64,000 bases of DNA from Prescottella defluvii (GTDB lineage: Bacteria; Actinomycetota; Actinomycetes; Mycobacteriales; Mycobacteriaceae): the NCBI RefSeq assembly GCF_000738775.1, contig NZ_JPOC01000069.1, forward strand, positions 1-64,000. Reading direction: 5' to 3'. This document shows, one piece after another, positions 35,383 to 44,025 of the stretch (within the stretch, counting starts at the first letter, position 1; each line of letters begins with the position of its first letter). The translations under genes and the position numbers were made by a program. The notes below the pieces were generated by a model, which was not told the DNA's origin, made no database searches, and saw nothing but the letters and a program-made list of their open reading frames with translations.

Positions 35383-36384
35383 ATGAAACTCGGCGTCATG
35401 AGCCTCGGCGACCACCTCCCCGACCCGCACACCGGAATCCGCACGTCACAGGGCGAGCGCCTGCGCTCCATCGTCGACAGCTCGGTCGAAGCGGAGAGCC
35501 TGGGATTCTCCATGGTCGCGCTGGGAGAGCACCACTTCAACGACTACATCATCTCGTCCCCGCAGCTCATGCTCGCCGCGATTGCCGAGCGCACGAAAAC
35601 GATTCGCTTGGCGACGGCGGTGACCCTGCTCGCCACCTCCGACCCGGTCCGGGTGGCGGAGGATTTCGCGATGCTCGACCAGTTGTCCGGAGGCCGGGCC
35701 GAGATCGTCGTCGGACGCGGCATCAACCCCGAGACCTACGCGGCATTCGGCGGCCTGGATCCCAAGCAGGGCCACGCCATCATGGGCGAGAAGATCCAAC
35801 TGCTGGATCAGCTCTGGAACTCCACGGAGCCCTTCAGTTGGTCCGGCGAGTTCCGCGGTCCTCTGGAGAATGTGCAGCTCAAGCCCTCACCGTTCGCGGG
35901 CGTGCCCCGCGTGTGGCTGGGCACCGGCACCACCGAGGAGTCCGTCCGGCGCACCGCCGAGCAGGGACTCCCCCTGATGCTGCCGAGCATCTTCGGCCGC
36001 CTCGACTCGTGGGGGCCGCTGGTGAAGCTGTACCGCGAATTGATGACCGAACAGGGCAAGGAGCCCCTGGTCGGGTCGTGCAGCTACGTCCATGTGGCAC
36101 AGGACAGCAAGGAAGCTCACGAACGGTGGCGCCCCTACCTGGTCAACTACGTCACGTGGGCTCGTGAACTGACCGGGAACAACATGCCCGTCGACTACGA
36201 CAAGCTGCTCGCAGGGACGGCCATGTCCGGCAACCCCGATGAGGTCGCCGACCGGATGCTCATGGTCAAGGATGTGGTCGACCCCGACATCCACCTGGCG
36301 GTCTTCGACGTGGGCGGCCTCCCGCACGAGCTTCTCGTCGAGAACATGCGCCTGTTCTCGTCCGAGGTCATGCCCAAGCTGTAA
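35383..36384 (+). CDS. LLM-class flavin-dependent monooxygenase
   Basis: 333 aa bacterial-luciferase-type protein. It begins MKLGVMSLGDHLPDPHTG; ESLGFSMVALGEHHFNDYIISSPQLMLAAIAERT holds the conserved His of the active-site strand; LDQLSGGRAEIVVGRGINPETYAAFG follows. The C-terminal GNPDEVADRMLMVKDVV is typical. It needs FMNH2, which the flavin reductase at 37227 with the same operator probably supplies. ATG at 35383 after AAAGGA. It is a different subgroup from the monooxygenase at 3014, so two distinct flavin systems are present. Substrate unknown. Confidence 0.82.
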   Translation: MKLGVMSLGDHLPDPHTGIRTSQGERLRSIVDSSVEAESLGFSMVALGEHHFNDYIISSPQLMLAAIAERTKTIRLATAVTLLATSDPVRVAEDFAMLDQLSGGRAEIVVGRGINPETYAAFGGLDPKQGHAIMGEKIQLLDQLWNSTEPFSWSGEFRGPLENVQLKPSPFAGVPRVWLGTGTTEESVRRTAEQGLPLMLPSIFGRLDSWGPLVKLYRELMTEQGKEPLVGSCSYVHVAQDSKEAHERWRPYLVNYVTWARELTGNNMPVDYDKLLAGTAMSGNPDEVADRMLMVKDVVDPDIHLAVFDVGGLPHELLVENMRLFSSEVMPKL

Positions 36385-36445
36385 AGGCGTCTTCTCGATA
36401 TCGATATGATCCAGGCCTGCAGTAGTCAGATCAAGGGGCCGCATC

Positions 36446-37111
36446 GTGCACACAAGGCGTACCGACCACCAATCCGCCGGGACCAAGGGACAGCAGACCG
36501 CACAGCTGATCAAGACCTCGGCGCGAACAGTTTTCGAACGCGACGGCTATCTCAATGCCAGGATGACCGATATCGCTGACGCTGCCGGCAAGTCTCCGGC
36601 CACGCTGTACAACTACTTCGACAACAAGAGCGAAATCCTCGCGGCGTTGCTGGAGGACTTCTTGGAGTACGTCCTCGCCGAGGGGAAGGATGCTCGGCGG
36701 CTCGACGGGTACACCCCGGATTCACTGAGATCGGCCATCGCGGCCTTCTGGCGGGCCTACACCGAGTTCATTCCGGAGTTGGTCGGCGTGACGCACGCCG
36801 CATCGGTCGAACCCGAGTTCACCCAGGTGTGGATGCAGATTCGCGACGTCGGCGTTCGCCAGATCGCGGCACACATCGTGAATCTGCAGGCCCATGGTTT
36901 CACCGATCCCAGCCTGAACCCGGAAGTCGCCGCCTCGGCCCTCTCTTCGATGCTCGAGCACAGTTGCTACCTGTGGCTGGGCACGAACGCGCAGGGCACG
37001 GGACGGCCGGCATCCGACGACCAGGCGATCGACACGATCAGCTACCTGTGGTCGCATGCGCTCGGGCTCGCCGAACCACGGCCGGGTGGAACGCGCCGAG
37101 CTCGTACGTAG
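36446..37111 (+). CDS. TetR-family regulator of the flavin monooxygenase/reductase pair
   Basis: 221 aa. The HTH at residues 18-66 is AQLIKTSARTVFERDGYLNARMTDIADAAGKSPATLYNYFDNKSEILAALL. The C-terminal domain (EHSCYLWLGTN, AIDTISYLWSHALGL) resembles the TetR_C group also seen in the regulator at 23180. Start GTG at 36446 with AAGGGG upstream; the gene follows the monooxygenase after 61 bp on the same strand and may share its transcript. Matching operator sites before the monooxygenase and before the convergent flavin reductase point to control of both. Confidence 0.85.
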   Translation: MHTRRTDHQSAGTKGQQTAQLIKTSARTVFERDGYLNARMTDIADAAGKSPATLYNYFDNKSEILAALLEDFLEYVLAEGKDARRLDGYTPDSLRSAIAAFWRAYTEFIPELVGVTHAASVEPEFTQVWMQIRDVGVRQIAAHIVNLQAHGFTDPSLNPEVAASALSSMLEHSCYLWLGTNAQGTGRPASDDQAIDTISYLWSHALGLAEPRPGGTRRART

Positions 37112-37135
37112 CGATCTCCAGCCGACACAACGACA

Positions 37136-37189
37136 ACGACCCCCGATCGACCCCCAAACTTCCAGGAGAGTGGGTCGACCGGGGGTCGT
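37136..37189. terminator. Hairpin between TetR and flavin reductase genes
   Basis: ACGACCCCCGATCGACCC (37136-37153) pairs with GGGTCGACCGGGGGTCGT (37172-37189), 17 of 18 positions, around an 18-nt loop. It lies between two convergent genes and should end both transcripts. Confidence 0.8.
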
Positions 37190-37226
37190 TCCGTCCGTCG
37201 GATGTGCGACCTTGTCGCGGCTGCGA

Positions 37227-37757
37227 CTATCGGGACAGAATCTCGTACTGGCCGCAGTAGTAGAGCAGTGGGCGACCCGACGGCCTCCGTTCGGTGTCCA
37301 CGACCCGACCGAGAACGATGTCGTGATCCCCGCCGGGGAAGACCGACTCGACAGTGCAATCGATATGCGCGAGGGAGCCCTCGATCAGCGGCGAACCCGT
37401 CTCTCCCGCACGCCAATCGATGGTGTCGAACTTGTCGTCGCGTCGCTGCGCGAACAGGTTGCTGACCTCGCGCTGGGACTCTTCGAGCACATTGATGCAG
37501 AAGGCCCCCGACGCCTTGATCTGTCCCCAACTCGACGATGTGGAGGAAGGGCAGAACATCACCATCGGAGGGTTTATCGACAAGGAGGAGAATGACTGAC
37601 AGGTCAGGCCCACCGGCTTGCCCGAGACGGTACCGGTCACGATCACCACCCCCGACGCGAAGTGACCGAGGACGTCCCGCAGTGCGCGGCCTCCGTCCTG
37701 CACGATTGTGTCGGAGCTCGCCTCCTTGTCCATAGGCGAGTTGCTGGGCTGCATCAT
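37227..37757 (-). CDS. Flavin reductase (HpaC/HsaB-like)
   Basis: 176 aa flavin reductase-like FMN-binding split-barrel. RDVLGHFASGVVIVTGTVSGKPVGLTCQSFSSLSINPPMVMFC is the family core, followed by ASGAFCINVLEESQREVSNLFA and DWRAGETGSPLIEGSLAHIDC. It reduces FMN or FAD with NAD(P)H and hands it to a separate monooxygenase. AGGAGG precedes two adjacent ATG codons. It shares an operator motif with the flavin monooxygenase at 35383, so the two probably form one two-component enzyme made from separate promoters. Confidence 0.86.
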   Translation of the reverse strand: MMQPSNSPMDKEASSDTIVQDGGRALRDVLGHFASGVVIVTGTVSGKPVGLTCQSFSSLSINPPMVMFCPSSTSSSWGQIKASGAFCINVLEESQREVSNLFAQRRDDKFDTIDWRAGETGSPLIEGSLAHIDCTVESVFPGGDHDIVLGRVVDTERRPSGRPLLYYCGQYEILSR

Positions 37758-37794
37758 GAGAGTCCTCCTGGCAGAACGCGATTCAAATTACATA

Positions 37795-37826
37795 ACTGAA
37801 TATAACGTCAGTTTTGGGCGTAGTTC
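37795..37826 (-). promoter_or_regulatory. Promoter and TetR operator of the flavin reductase
   Basis: AACTGA (37795-37800) and TCAGTT (37808-37813) form a perfect 6-bp inverted repeat. On the minus strand TTGAAC, an 18-bp gap and TATATT make a promoter towards the reductase, with the repeat over its -10. TAACGTCAGTTTT (37803-37815) matches the site at 35334. Confidence 0.68.
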
Positions 37827-37915
37827 AAATCTCGCCGTCCGCCCTCTCTTCAGCGGAATCCCTTACACGGGAACGAATTCTGATATCCGGGCAGGCCCAG
37901 CCGAGGGCCCACCCT

Positions 37916-39031
37916 TCACGATGAGGTGAGTCCAGCGAGGAGGTGCGCCACCACGGGCAGCGACGCGTCCGCGTCTCCGCGCCGGCCGCGCAAGACGTCC
38001 GGCGTCTGGGCCAGAGCACCCTCAGAGACCTCGAAGTCGTGCCGCCATTCGACGAACGTGCGGTGCTCCACCATCAGCCAGCGGCCGTCGCGGCGCTCGA
38101 ATCGGTCGAGGTAGCGGCCACCCGCAATGCCCTCGTAGTCCGTCTCGCGGCCGCCCCAGAAGGCGTCGACGGGAGCCGTCGGCGGAACGCGGTGGTAGGC
38201 GGTGACGTAGGTCTCGACCACAGCGGTGTCGCCGGCGAAGGAGAAGAGCATGTTGCCGATCTGGTGCTGGGTCCGCACCAGGGCACCCATCGATACGCGC
38301 GCGCCGGCCACCATCTCCTGCCAGCTCTTCTCAGTGTCGATGAAGACGGTTCGCCCGTCCTCGTGAAACACGCTGGGCATGAGGTCCCATCTGTTCCGGT
38401 CGACCGCGTGGCAGAACCGGGTGACCGCGTCGGCGATCTCTGCCCTGTCGACCAACCGTGCCACATCCATCCGGCCGGGCTCGCCTGTGCGCCAAGCCTC
38501 GACGACCGGCGCGGAGATGTCGGTGTCGTCCCGCCCACGCGACTGAGAGGGCACGTCGGCCAAGGCTCCCTCTCGCACCTGTCGATGGTTGCGCCACTCC
38601 ATCAGCAGGCGCCGGTCGGCGATTCGCCAGAGCCCGTCGCGGCGCTCGAAGCGGTCGATGTACCGCGCGCCCAGCACGACCTCGTACGCCTCCCCGGTGC
38701 CACCGAAAGACCCGCCCGGAGGCGCGTCCTGCGGAACCTGATGGAAGGCGGTCACATAGGTTTCGACGTGGGCGACGTCGCCGTCGAAGGCAATCTGGAT
38801 GTTGCCGACCTGGTGATGCGTGCGGCCGAGCGGCTCGAGCAGGGCGGACCCCTGGGCCACGAACTCGCGCCAGTGGCCGCCGATCGCCGACAGCCTGCAG
38901 GTGGCATCCTCGTGGAACACCGAGTCCATCAGCCACCAGCGTCGACGATCGGTCGCGTGACAGTACCGGTGGATCACATCGGTGATCGCGGCTCGGGCCG
39001 TTACCGATTCGAGTGTGTACTCAGCGTGCAT
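37916..39031 (-). CDS. Tandem-duplicated SnoaL-like protein
   Basis: 371 aa made of two homologous NTF2/SnoaL_4-type domains. The first (about residues 1-175) has ITDVIHRYCHATDRRRWWLMDSVFHEDA, and the second (about 190-371) repeats IADAVTRFCHAVDRNRWDLMPSVFHEDG. Each is followed by a THHQVGN or TQHQIGN element and RYxDRFERRDGLW/GRW. In dehydratase or hydroxylase-type relatives the Tyr/Phe, His and Asp positions line the pocket. It lies 7 bp downstream of the racemase-like gene on the same strand. The ATG at 39031 follows AGGAG. Enzymatic role unknown; the fusion gives a built-in dimer. Confidence 0.82.
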   Translation of the reverse strand: MHAEYTLESVTARAAITDVIHRYCHATDRRRWWLMDSVFHEDATCRLSAIGGHWREFVAQGSALLEPLGRTHHQVGNIQIAFDGDVAHVETYVTAFHQVPQDAPPGGSFGGTGEAYEVVLGARYIDRFERRDGLWRIADRRLLMEWRNHRQVREGALADVPSQSRGRDDTDISAPVVEAWRTGEPGRMDVARLVDRAEIADAVTRFCHAVDRNRWDLMPSVFHEDGRTVFIDTEKSWQEMVAGARVSMGALVRTQHQIGNMLFSFAGDTAVVETYVTAYHRVPPTAPVDAFWGGRETDYEGIAGGRYLDRFERRDGRWLMVEHRTFVEWRHDFEVSEGALAQTPDVLRGRRGDADASLPVVAHLLAGLTSS

Positions 39032-39038
39032 ATCTCGA

Positions 39039-39908
39039 TCACTCCTGCGTTTCGAGGGGCACGCCGGCCGGCAGTTCACACGAAGCGGTGCCGTCGTCAT
39101 TCAGCACGCAGACGGGGCAATCTTCCTGATCCTCGCCGAACGCGAGGTCTGCCGCCTTCATCATCTCCGCCAGGACGTGATGGCGATCCGACTTGGGCAC
39201 GCGAGGATCGCGCGCGGGCTGCAGGCCGAGCGCGACCATCGACTCGAGCTGCCGGTACCCGGCAGTGGTCGGGTCCACGATGGGGACGCTCGCGCGCGAC
39301 GCGAGCACATCGGCGACCGGGCTCATGCAGTTGCACCCGAGAATGATCGACTCGGCGCCGTCCTGCACCGCAAGCTCGATCTCGTCGAGGATGCGCTCGA
39401 TCATGTGCTCGCGTCCGGACCTCATCTGGGTGAGGAAGTTGTCCTCGTCGGCAAGCGTGCCCTGCTCGTCCGGCGTGGAGACGTACCGCACCGAAATGCA
39501 TTGCTGCCCTATGGGGTTCTCGCGGAGGAGTCGCTCGTATACGAAGCTCATCGTCTCCGGCCAGATCGTGACGATGCTGAACCGAGACCCCAGTGCCGCC
39601 GCCGCCAGGAGGCTGGCCTGACCGCTACCGATCACCGGAATGTCAACGGCGGCACGCGCGGCCGCGAGTCCATAGTCCGGTACCCCGCCGATCAGGACCC
39701 CGGCATACCCGTCGCGGTCGGCTCGAATGGCCGCTTCCGCGTACGTCATATCGGAGAGAAGCAGGTCGGTCGCATTGACAGGGGTGATTCGAATCTCGGT
39801 ATCCACCACGTCGACAGCGAAACCTGGCGTGATCAGGTGCTCGGGAATCCGATTTCCCTCCCGCTGCGCGCCGCCCTTGAGGTCCAAATATGCTATGCGC
39901 CTGGCCAA
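39039..39908 (-). CDS. Asp/Glu/hydantoin racemase-superfamily protein lacking the first catalytic Cys
   Basis: 289 aa. The fold is recognised from SGQASLLAAAALGSRFSIVTIW and the second catalytic block SIILGCNCMSPVADVLASR with its cysteine. The first half-site, which should carry a Cys in a GC.D-type turn, reads GVLIGGVPDYGLAAA, so one of the two catalytic cysteines is Gly. A decarboxylase or isomerase of the arylmalonate or maleate type, which uses one Cys, is therefore more likely than a racemase. The C-terminus carries an unusual EDCPVCVLNDDGTASC tail. Followed at 7 bp by the duplicated SnoaL gene. Confidence 0.72.
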   Translation of the reverse strand: MARRIAYLDLKGGAQREGNRIPEHLITPGFAVDVVDTEIRITPVNATDLLLSDMTYAEAAIRADRDGYAGVLIGGVPDYGLAAARAAVDIPVIGSGQASLLAAAALGSRFSIVTIWPETMSFVYERLLRENPIGQQCISVRYVSTPDEQGTLADEDNFLTQMRSGREHMIERILDEIELAVQDGAESIILGCNCMSPVADVLASRASVPIVDPTTAGYRQLESMVALGLQPARDPRVPKSDRHHVLAEMMKAADLAFGEDQEDCPVCVLNDDGTASCELPAGVPLETQE

Positions 39909-40106
39909 TTGATTCTCCTAGACTGCGAATGTGAGTGTCGTCACTTCGTCGGAGGCTATCAGAAATAGGTTCCCTCGAGAAGAGAACCGAGACCAGGTCG
40001 AGGATGGAAATCGGTGATCGAATAGCCCACTGACAGAATCAGTCTCGTAGATTCGTCGCGCGAGGAAGCAGGCGCCTCGACACACGGAACGGAGGTGGAT
40101 CCGAAT

Positions 40107-41771
40107 TCAGCCCCGAGCGGCTCGATAGACATCACCGTGCTCGACGCGCATGACCTTCTTGTCGAGCTTGCCGACGCTCGTGCGCGGGAGCTTGTCGACA
40201 TACAGGACCGTGTCAGGCAACTGCCACTTGGCGAAGGCGCCGCCGAGTAGCGCATGGATCTCGGCGAGCGCGACTTCCTCTCCATCCGTGGTCACCATGA
40301 TCACGACCGGACGTTCCTGCCATTTCGGATGCTCGACACCGATCACCGCCGCCTCAGCCACCCGAGGATGGGCAATGATCGCGTTCTCCATATCGATCGA
40401 CGAAATCCATTCGCCGCCACTCTTGATGACATCCTTGAGGCGGTCCGCGAGCTTGAGGTAGCCGTTCTGATCGATGGTGCCGATATCGCCGCTGCGCCAG
40501 TAACCGTCGAGGAACTTGTCGGCGTCGTCATCAAGCTTGTGGTACCGCGCGGTGATCCACGGTCCCCGCAGCAGGACCTCGCCCTTACTGTTGCCGTCGT
40601 GCGGCAAGTCGTTGCCCTCCGGATCTACGATCCGCACATCGACACCGCCCGCGGGAAGACCCTGATAGCGCTTGATGCTCCACCATTCGTCTTCCGTCAC
40701 CTTGCCCTGCAAGGTCACCTTGCGGCCGTAGTTGACGAAAGCCATCGGCGCAGTCTCGGTAGCCCCGTACGCATGGATGAAGTCGGCACCGGTCAATTCG
40801 TAGAAACCACGCATGAGCGAGAGCGCGGGCTCGGTGGCGCCGGACAGCAGTCGGGTGCGACTGAAGTCCGGTTTGACGTCGAGTGTCTCGATGTAGTCGA
40901 GCATCGGCTGGAAGATCGCTGGCGCGCCGTTCGCGACCGTCACGTTCTCGTCGATCATCACGTCCGCCAACATGTCCGTGTCCTGCGCCGAATAGCGGCC
41001 GGGCAGAACGATCTTGGCCGCGACGTAGACGGCAGACTGCGGAAGGCCCCAGGACTGACTGTGGAACATCGGCGTGATCAGCATGACCGCGTCGGCGGCG
41101 CTCATTCCGTAGGACGAAGCCTGCGTCAGGGTGTGCAGGTAGATCGCTCGATGTGAGTAGTACACGCCCTTCGGCCGGCCGGTGGTTCCGGTCGTGTAGC
41201 AGGCGCTGTAGGCGGAACTCTCGTCGATCATCGGCCAGTCGATTTCCGGGGACGCCTTCGCCACCAGGTCCTCGAAATGACGGACGTTCGGCAACGTGGT
41301 GGCAATCTCCGAGAGAGGCTTGTCGGACATCACCACCCACGTGACCTCCGGGGCAAACGGCGCCACCGACTCCGCGACGCTCAGCAGGCTCTCATCCACC
41401 AGGACGACAGACGCGCCACCGTGGGTGGCGACATACCCCACATCCTCGGGCGCCAGGCGCAGGTTCATCTGCAGCATCACCGCTCCGGTGCCCGGGATGG
41501 CCCAGTAGAGCTCGAAATGCCGCTTGCTGTTCCAGTCCAGGATCCCCACCACATCACCGGGTTTCACGCCCAGGTCGGTCAGGGCGTTGGCAATCCGCTT
41601 GATGCGCGCGTAGGCGTCGCCGTAGGTGTAGCGGTCCCATCCCCCGTCGCCGGTGCGATAGACGATCTCGCGCTCCGGGTAGTTGCGGGCCGAATGACGG
41701 ATCAGCGTGGTCGTGTTGAGCTGATACGAGTCGTCATTCGTCGACGGGTGCCCCTTGACAATCGCGGTCAT
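40107..41771 (-). CDS. Acyl-CoA synthetase (AMP-dependent, long type)
   Basis: 554 aa, the length of medium/long-chain fatty acid or aryl-acid CoA ligases. The P-loop is YTTGTTGRPKGVYYSHRA; HAYGATETAPMAFVNYG is A5; DGYWRSGDIGTIDQNGYLKLADRLKDVIKSGGEWISSIDMENAI and LPRTSVGKLDKKVMR complete the C-terminal domain. ATG at 41771 has GAGGAG upstream. The gene is separated from the racemase-like gene by about 200 bp and lies downstream of the XRE-TetR gene on the same strand. Its promoter region (41772-42082) holds a repeated CTCTGCCA motif. Acid not known. Confidence 0.87.
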   Translation of the reverse strand: MTAIVKGHPSTNDDSYQLNTTTLIRHSARNYPEREIVYRTGDGGWDRYTYGDAYARIKRIANALTDLGVKPGDVVGILDWNSKRHFELYWAIPGTGAVMLQMNLRLAPEDVGYVATHGGASVVLVDESLLSVAESVAPFAPEVTWVVMSDKPLSEIATTLPNVRHFEDLVAKASPEIDWPMIDESSAYSACYTTGTTGRPKGVYYSHRAIYLHTLTQASSYGMSAADAVMLITPMFHSQSWGLPQSAVYVAAKIVLPGRYSAQDTDMLADVMIDENVTVANGAPAIFQPMLDYIETLDVKPDFSRTRLLSGATEPALSLMRGFYELTGADFIHAYGATETAPMAFVNYGRKVTLQGKVTEDEWWSIKRYQGLPAGGVDVRIVDPEGNDLPHDGNSKGEVLLRGPWITARYHKLDDDADKFLDGYWRSGDIGTIDQNGYLKLADRLKDVIKSGGEWISSIDMENAIIAHPRVAEAAVIGVEHPKWQERPVVIMVTTDGEEVALAEIHALLGGAFAKWQLPDTVLYVDKLPRTSVGKLDKKVMRVEHGDVYRAARG

Positions 41772-42082
41772 TGCGCGCTCCTCAGATCCGGTTGTCCTAC
41801 TGGTACTGCTCGCGCCCACCGATGACGCCAAGGGTCCTGCCCACGATGCGGGATTCACGCACCTGCACTCGCACCCTGAGCTGCGACACCCTCTGGGACT
41901 GACCACTCAGATACCGCATTATTCTGCATGGCAGAGCATCTCTCTTATTCAGAGTTGCACAGGTCAACGATGCAAGTCAAGAAACGCAGGCCGAAAACTG
42001 AAGCCGCCCGGAAACTCTCGACCATCCGACACCGCGTGGAGCACTGCAGCAGGGAGCCGACGAATCGCCTGGCGTTGCTTCG
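41772..42082. promoter_or_regulatory. Promoter region of the ligase with a TCTGC..GCAGA element
   Basis: 311 bp without a gene. TCTGC (41933-41937) and GCAGA (41941-41945) form an inverted repeat, and read on the minus strand the segment gives CTCTGCCATGCAG. Similar strings occur at 50013-50025 and 50632-50645. Nothing else in this stretch resembles a gene. Confidence 0.4.
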
Positions 42083-42943
42083 TCAGTCCCGCAAACGCGA
42101 AATACCCGACGAGCCGGCGCTGGCCATGGCCAGCGCAAGGTCGGTGTACTCCCGTGCGATCTCGTGGGGGGGCGGGCTCACGCCAGGCTTGTACCAATCG
42201 GCCACGGCAACGCACATCGTGACGATCGCAGTGGCGGTCGACGACGCCGGCACGGTTCCGACCCGCCCCGCATCACGGCAGGCCTCCACGGCGGCCTGCA
42301 CAATGTCCCGGACCTGCAGCCGCGCCTGGAGGTGCAGCGATCGGCCGGACTCGTCGAGCGACCGTAGCTCAGTGGACGCGAGCACCGCCGAGGCCTGACG
42401 GTACGTGTGGAAGAGGATCACGCACTCGACCAGGTTCGCCAACCGTTCAGCGGGTGAATCCGCTTCGGCGTCCGCAGCCACGCATCGGCCTATCAGCTCG
42501 GCCATCGCGCCCTGCAGCAATTCAGTGAGCAGAACGTCCTTGCTCTCCACGTGGTAGTAGACGCCGGCCATCGACAAGCCGCACCGGTCGGCGATCATCC
42601 TGACGGTGGCAGCGTGGTAGCCGACCTCTACAAAGACGTCCAACGCCGTCCGAAAGACCGGGGGGAGGTCCAGCGGCTCGAAGTCTCGCCAGTCGTCGAA
42701 CCGTGGGCCGGCAGGCTCGGGCGGACGCAGATCCAGCGGCACCCCGAGCGCGGCCGAGAGGGCCTGCAAGCGCTCGTGACCCGGCAGGCTCTTCCCGTTC
42801 TCGAACTCACTCAGAGATGACGGGCTCATGCCGACCAGCTGAGCAAGCTGCCGGAGCCCGACCTCGCGCTCGATACGCGCCGCGCGAATCCTGGCGCCCA
42901 GCTCTTCCCCGCCGACTCGTCCCGCGCGCTCCATGAGCACCAC
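42083..42943 (-). CDS. Hybrid XRE-TetR transcriptional regulator
   Basis: 286 aa with two DNA-binding domains. Residues about 14-72 are an XRE/Cro-type HTH (ARIRAARIEREVGLRQLAQLVGMSPSSLSEFENGKSLPG). Residues about 95-148 form a TetR HTH (FVEVGYHAATVRMIADRCGLSMAGVYYHVESKDVLL), and the rest is a TetR ligand domain ending like KstR2-type repressors (TMCVAVADWYKPG, ALAMASA). The start codon is uncertain: GTG at 42943 or ATG at 42934. It is divergent from the SnoaL-VOC-SnoaL operon, whose promoter carries an ACTTAGCGATCG site that this protein or the TetR at 14429 may read. Confidence 0.83.
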   Translation of the reverse strand: MVLMERAGRVGGEELGARIRAARIEREVGLRQLAQLVGMSPSSLSEFENGKSLPGHERLQALSAALGVPLDLRPPEPAGPRFDDWRDFEPLDLPPVFRTALDVFVEVGYHAATVRMIADRCGLSMAGVYYHVESKDVLLTELLQGAMAELIGRCVAADAEADSPAERLANLVECVILFHTYRQASAVLASTELRSLDESGRSLHLQARLQVRDIVQAAVEACRDAGRVGTVPASSTATAIVTMCVAVADWYKPGVSPPPHEIAREYTDLALAMASAGSSGISRLRD

Positions 42944-43509
42944 GGTATCCCGCCGTCACGCGATCACCCGGCCGGACGACCACCATCCACAACGATGGCC
43001 TGTCCGGTCATGCACGCCGCATCGTCGCTCCCAATGACAAGCACCGCCGCCCCGCGGCCGATGCGCGAGCCGGCGCCGTGACGATTACAGATTTGGCCTC
43101 AAACGGTTGCGACCGGCCACTCCGACACCCCCTCCGACGTGCCGATTCTGTCAAGCAGAAGCAATCTCTGGCACAGCAGCCAGGCACGGCGAATGGATCG
43201 TCGTCAATAGCACGATCACCCACCCGTTCGAAACTTAGCGATCGATAGGTCTTGACGAACCAAACGGACGGGAATACGGTCTTCGTGAGACATCCGAGCG
43301 ATGCGCGTCACAGCCCGAGACGAGTGCGAGCCGGCAGCCGCGGAACCCGGGAGTGGGACCACCTGCGCGCCGCCGATCCGCTTCCTCGACTCAGGCGACA
43401 TCCTGCTCGAGCACGTAGCCCGGACCCGCAAGTTGCGCAACGCCAACAACTCTCACGCCCTCGCAAGCAAGCTCAGCGCCGCCGACGGCGCCTAGTCAGG
43501 AGTACTCCA
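42944..43509. other. Divergent control region, with small possible leader ORF
   Basis: 566 bp between the XRE-TetR gene and the SnoaL gene. It holds the operator and promoter described separately at 43231-43280. A 64-codon frame (43301-43495) lies between that promoter and the SnoaL gene, but it has no ribosome site and no recognised family; it may be leader sequence. The left 250 bp hold nothing I can name. Confidence 0.4.
43231..43280 (+). promoter_or_regulatory. ACTTAGCGATCG-type operator and promoter of the SnoaL-VOC operon
   Basis: AAACTTAGCGATCGATAGGT (43231-43250) is followed directly by CTTGACG. TTGACG (43252-43257) and TACGGT (43275-43280) with a 17-bp spacer make the promoter, so the palindrome sits just upstream of -35. 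Sister sites are at 17395, 43927 and 49924. Confidence 0.65.
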
Positions 43510-43878
43510 ATGAGCGACATCCTCGAGTTCGCAGACCAGTTCTTCAACGCCGTCTCGGACGGCGACATCGACGCGGTGGCCGGCTTCTACCGTGACGACG
43601 TGACCGTCTGGCACAACTTCGACAACCTCGACCAGTCCCGTGAGGACAACCTCGTGACCCTTGCGGGAATCTCCGGCCGCTATGACGCCTTCGGCTACGC
43701 GGACATCCGCCACACCGCCCTCGAGGACGGTTTCCTCCGTCAGCACGTCATCCAGGCCACGGTCGGGGAGAAGACCGTAAACGTCCCCGCGGTCCTTCGC
43801 GTGTACGTCGAGAGCGGCAAGATCCACCGCATCGAGGAGTACTTCGACCGGGGCCAACTCAACGCCGTGTTCAGCTGA
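43510..43878 (+). CDS. SnoaL/NTF2-like small protein (WHN type)
   Basis: 122 aa NTF2-like fold, paralogue of the proteins at 44595 and 26514. Shared elements are DVTVWHNFDNLDQSREDNL, GFLRQHVIQATVGEKTVNVP and KIHRIEEYFDRG. The first residues (SDILEFADQFFNAVSDGDIDAVAGFY) form the usual first helices. CAGGAG precedes the ATG. First complete gene of a three-gene operon with a VOC protein and a second SnoaL protein. Conserved Trp-His-Asn suggests a pocket function rather than a structural one; reaction unknown. Confidence 0.8.
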   Translation: MSDILEFADQFFNAVSDGDIDAVAGFYRDDVTVWHNFDNLDQSREDNLVTLAGISGRYDAFGYADIRHTALEDGFLRQHVIQATVGEKTVNVPAVLRVYVESGKIHRIEEYFDRGQLNAVFS

Positions 43879-43926
43879 CCCGACCCACGACACCGGGCGC
43901 CGGGCACCACGACGACCACCGTTCGC

Positions 43927-43946
43927 GACTTAGCGATCGTTCGATC
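43927..43946 (+). promoter_or_regulatory. ACTTAGCGATCG-type operator before the VOC gene
   Basis: GACTTAGCGATCGTTCGATC lies in the gap between the first SnoaL gene and the VOC gene and agrees with the other copies in the core CTTAGCGATCG. A TACCGT at 43970-43975 could be a -10 element; no good -35 is visible. Confidence 0.6.
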
Positions 43947-44025
43947 TTTCCCATCCGATCACTCGGACCTACCGTCGAGCCGAGAATCCGGCGAGATGGC
44001 CGCCATACAGCGAGGAGAATGTGAC

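Noticed and set aside
43301-43495. 64-codon ORF between the promoter and the first WHN-type SnoaL gene
   Set aside because: No ribosome site, no recognised family; kept as possible leader only.
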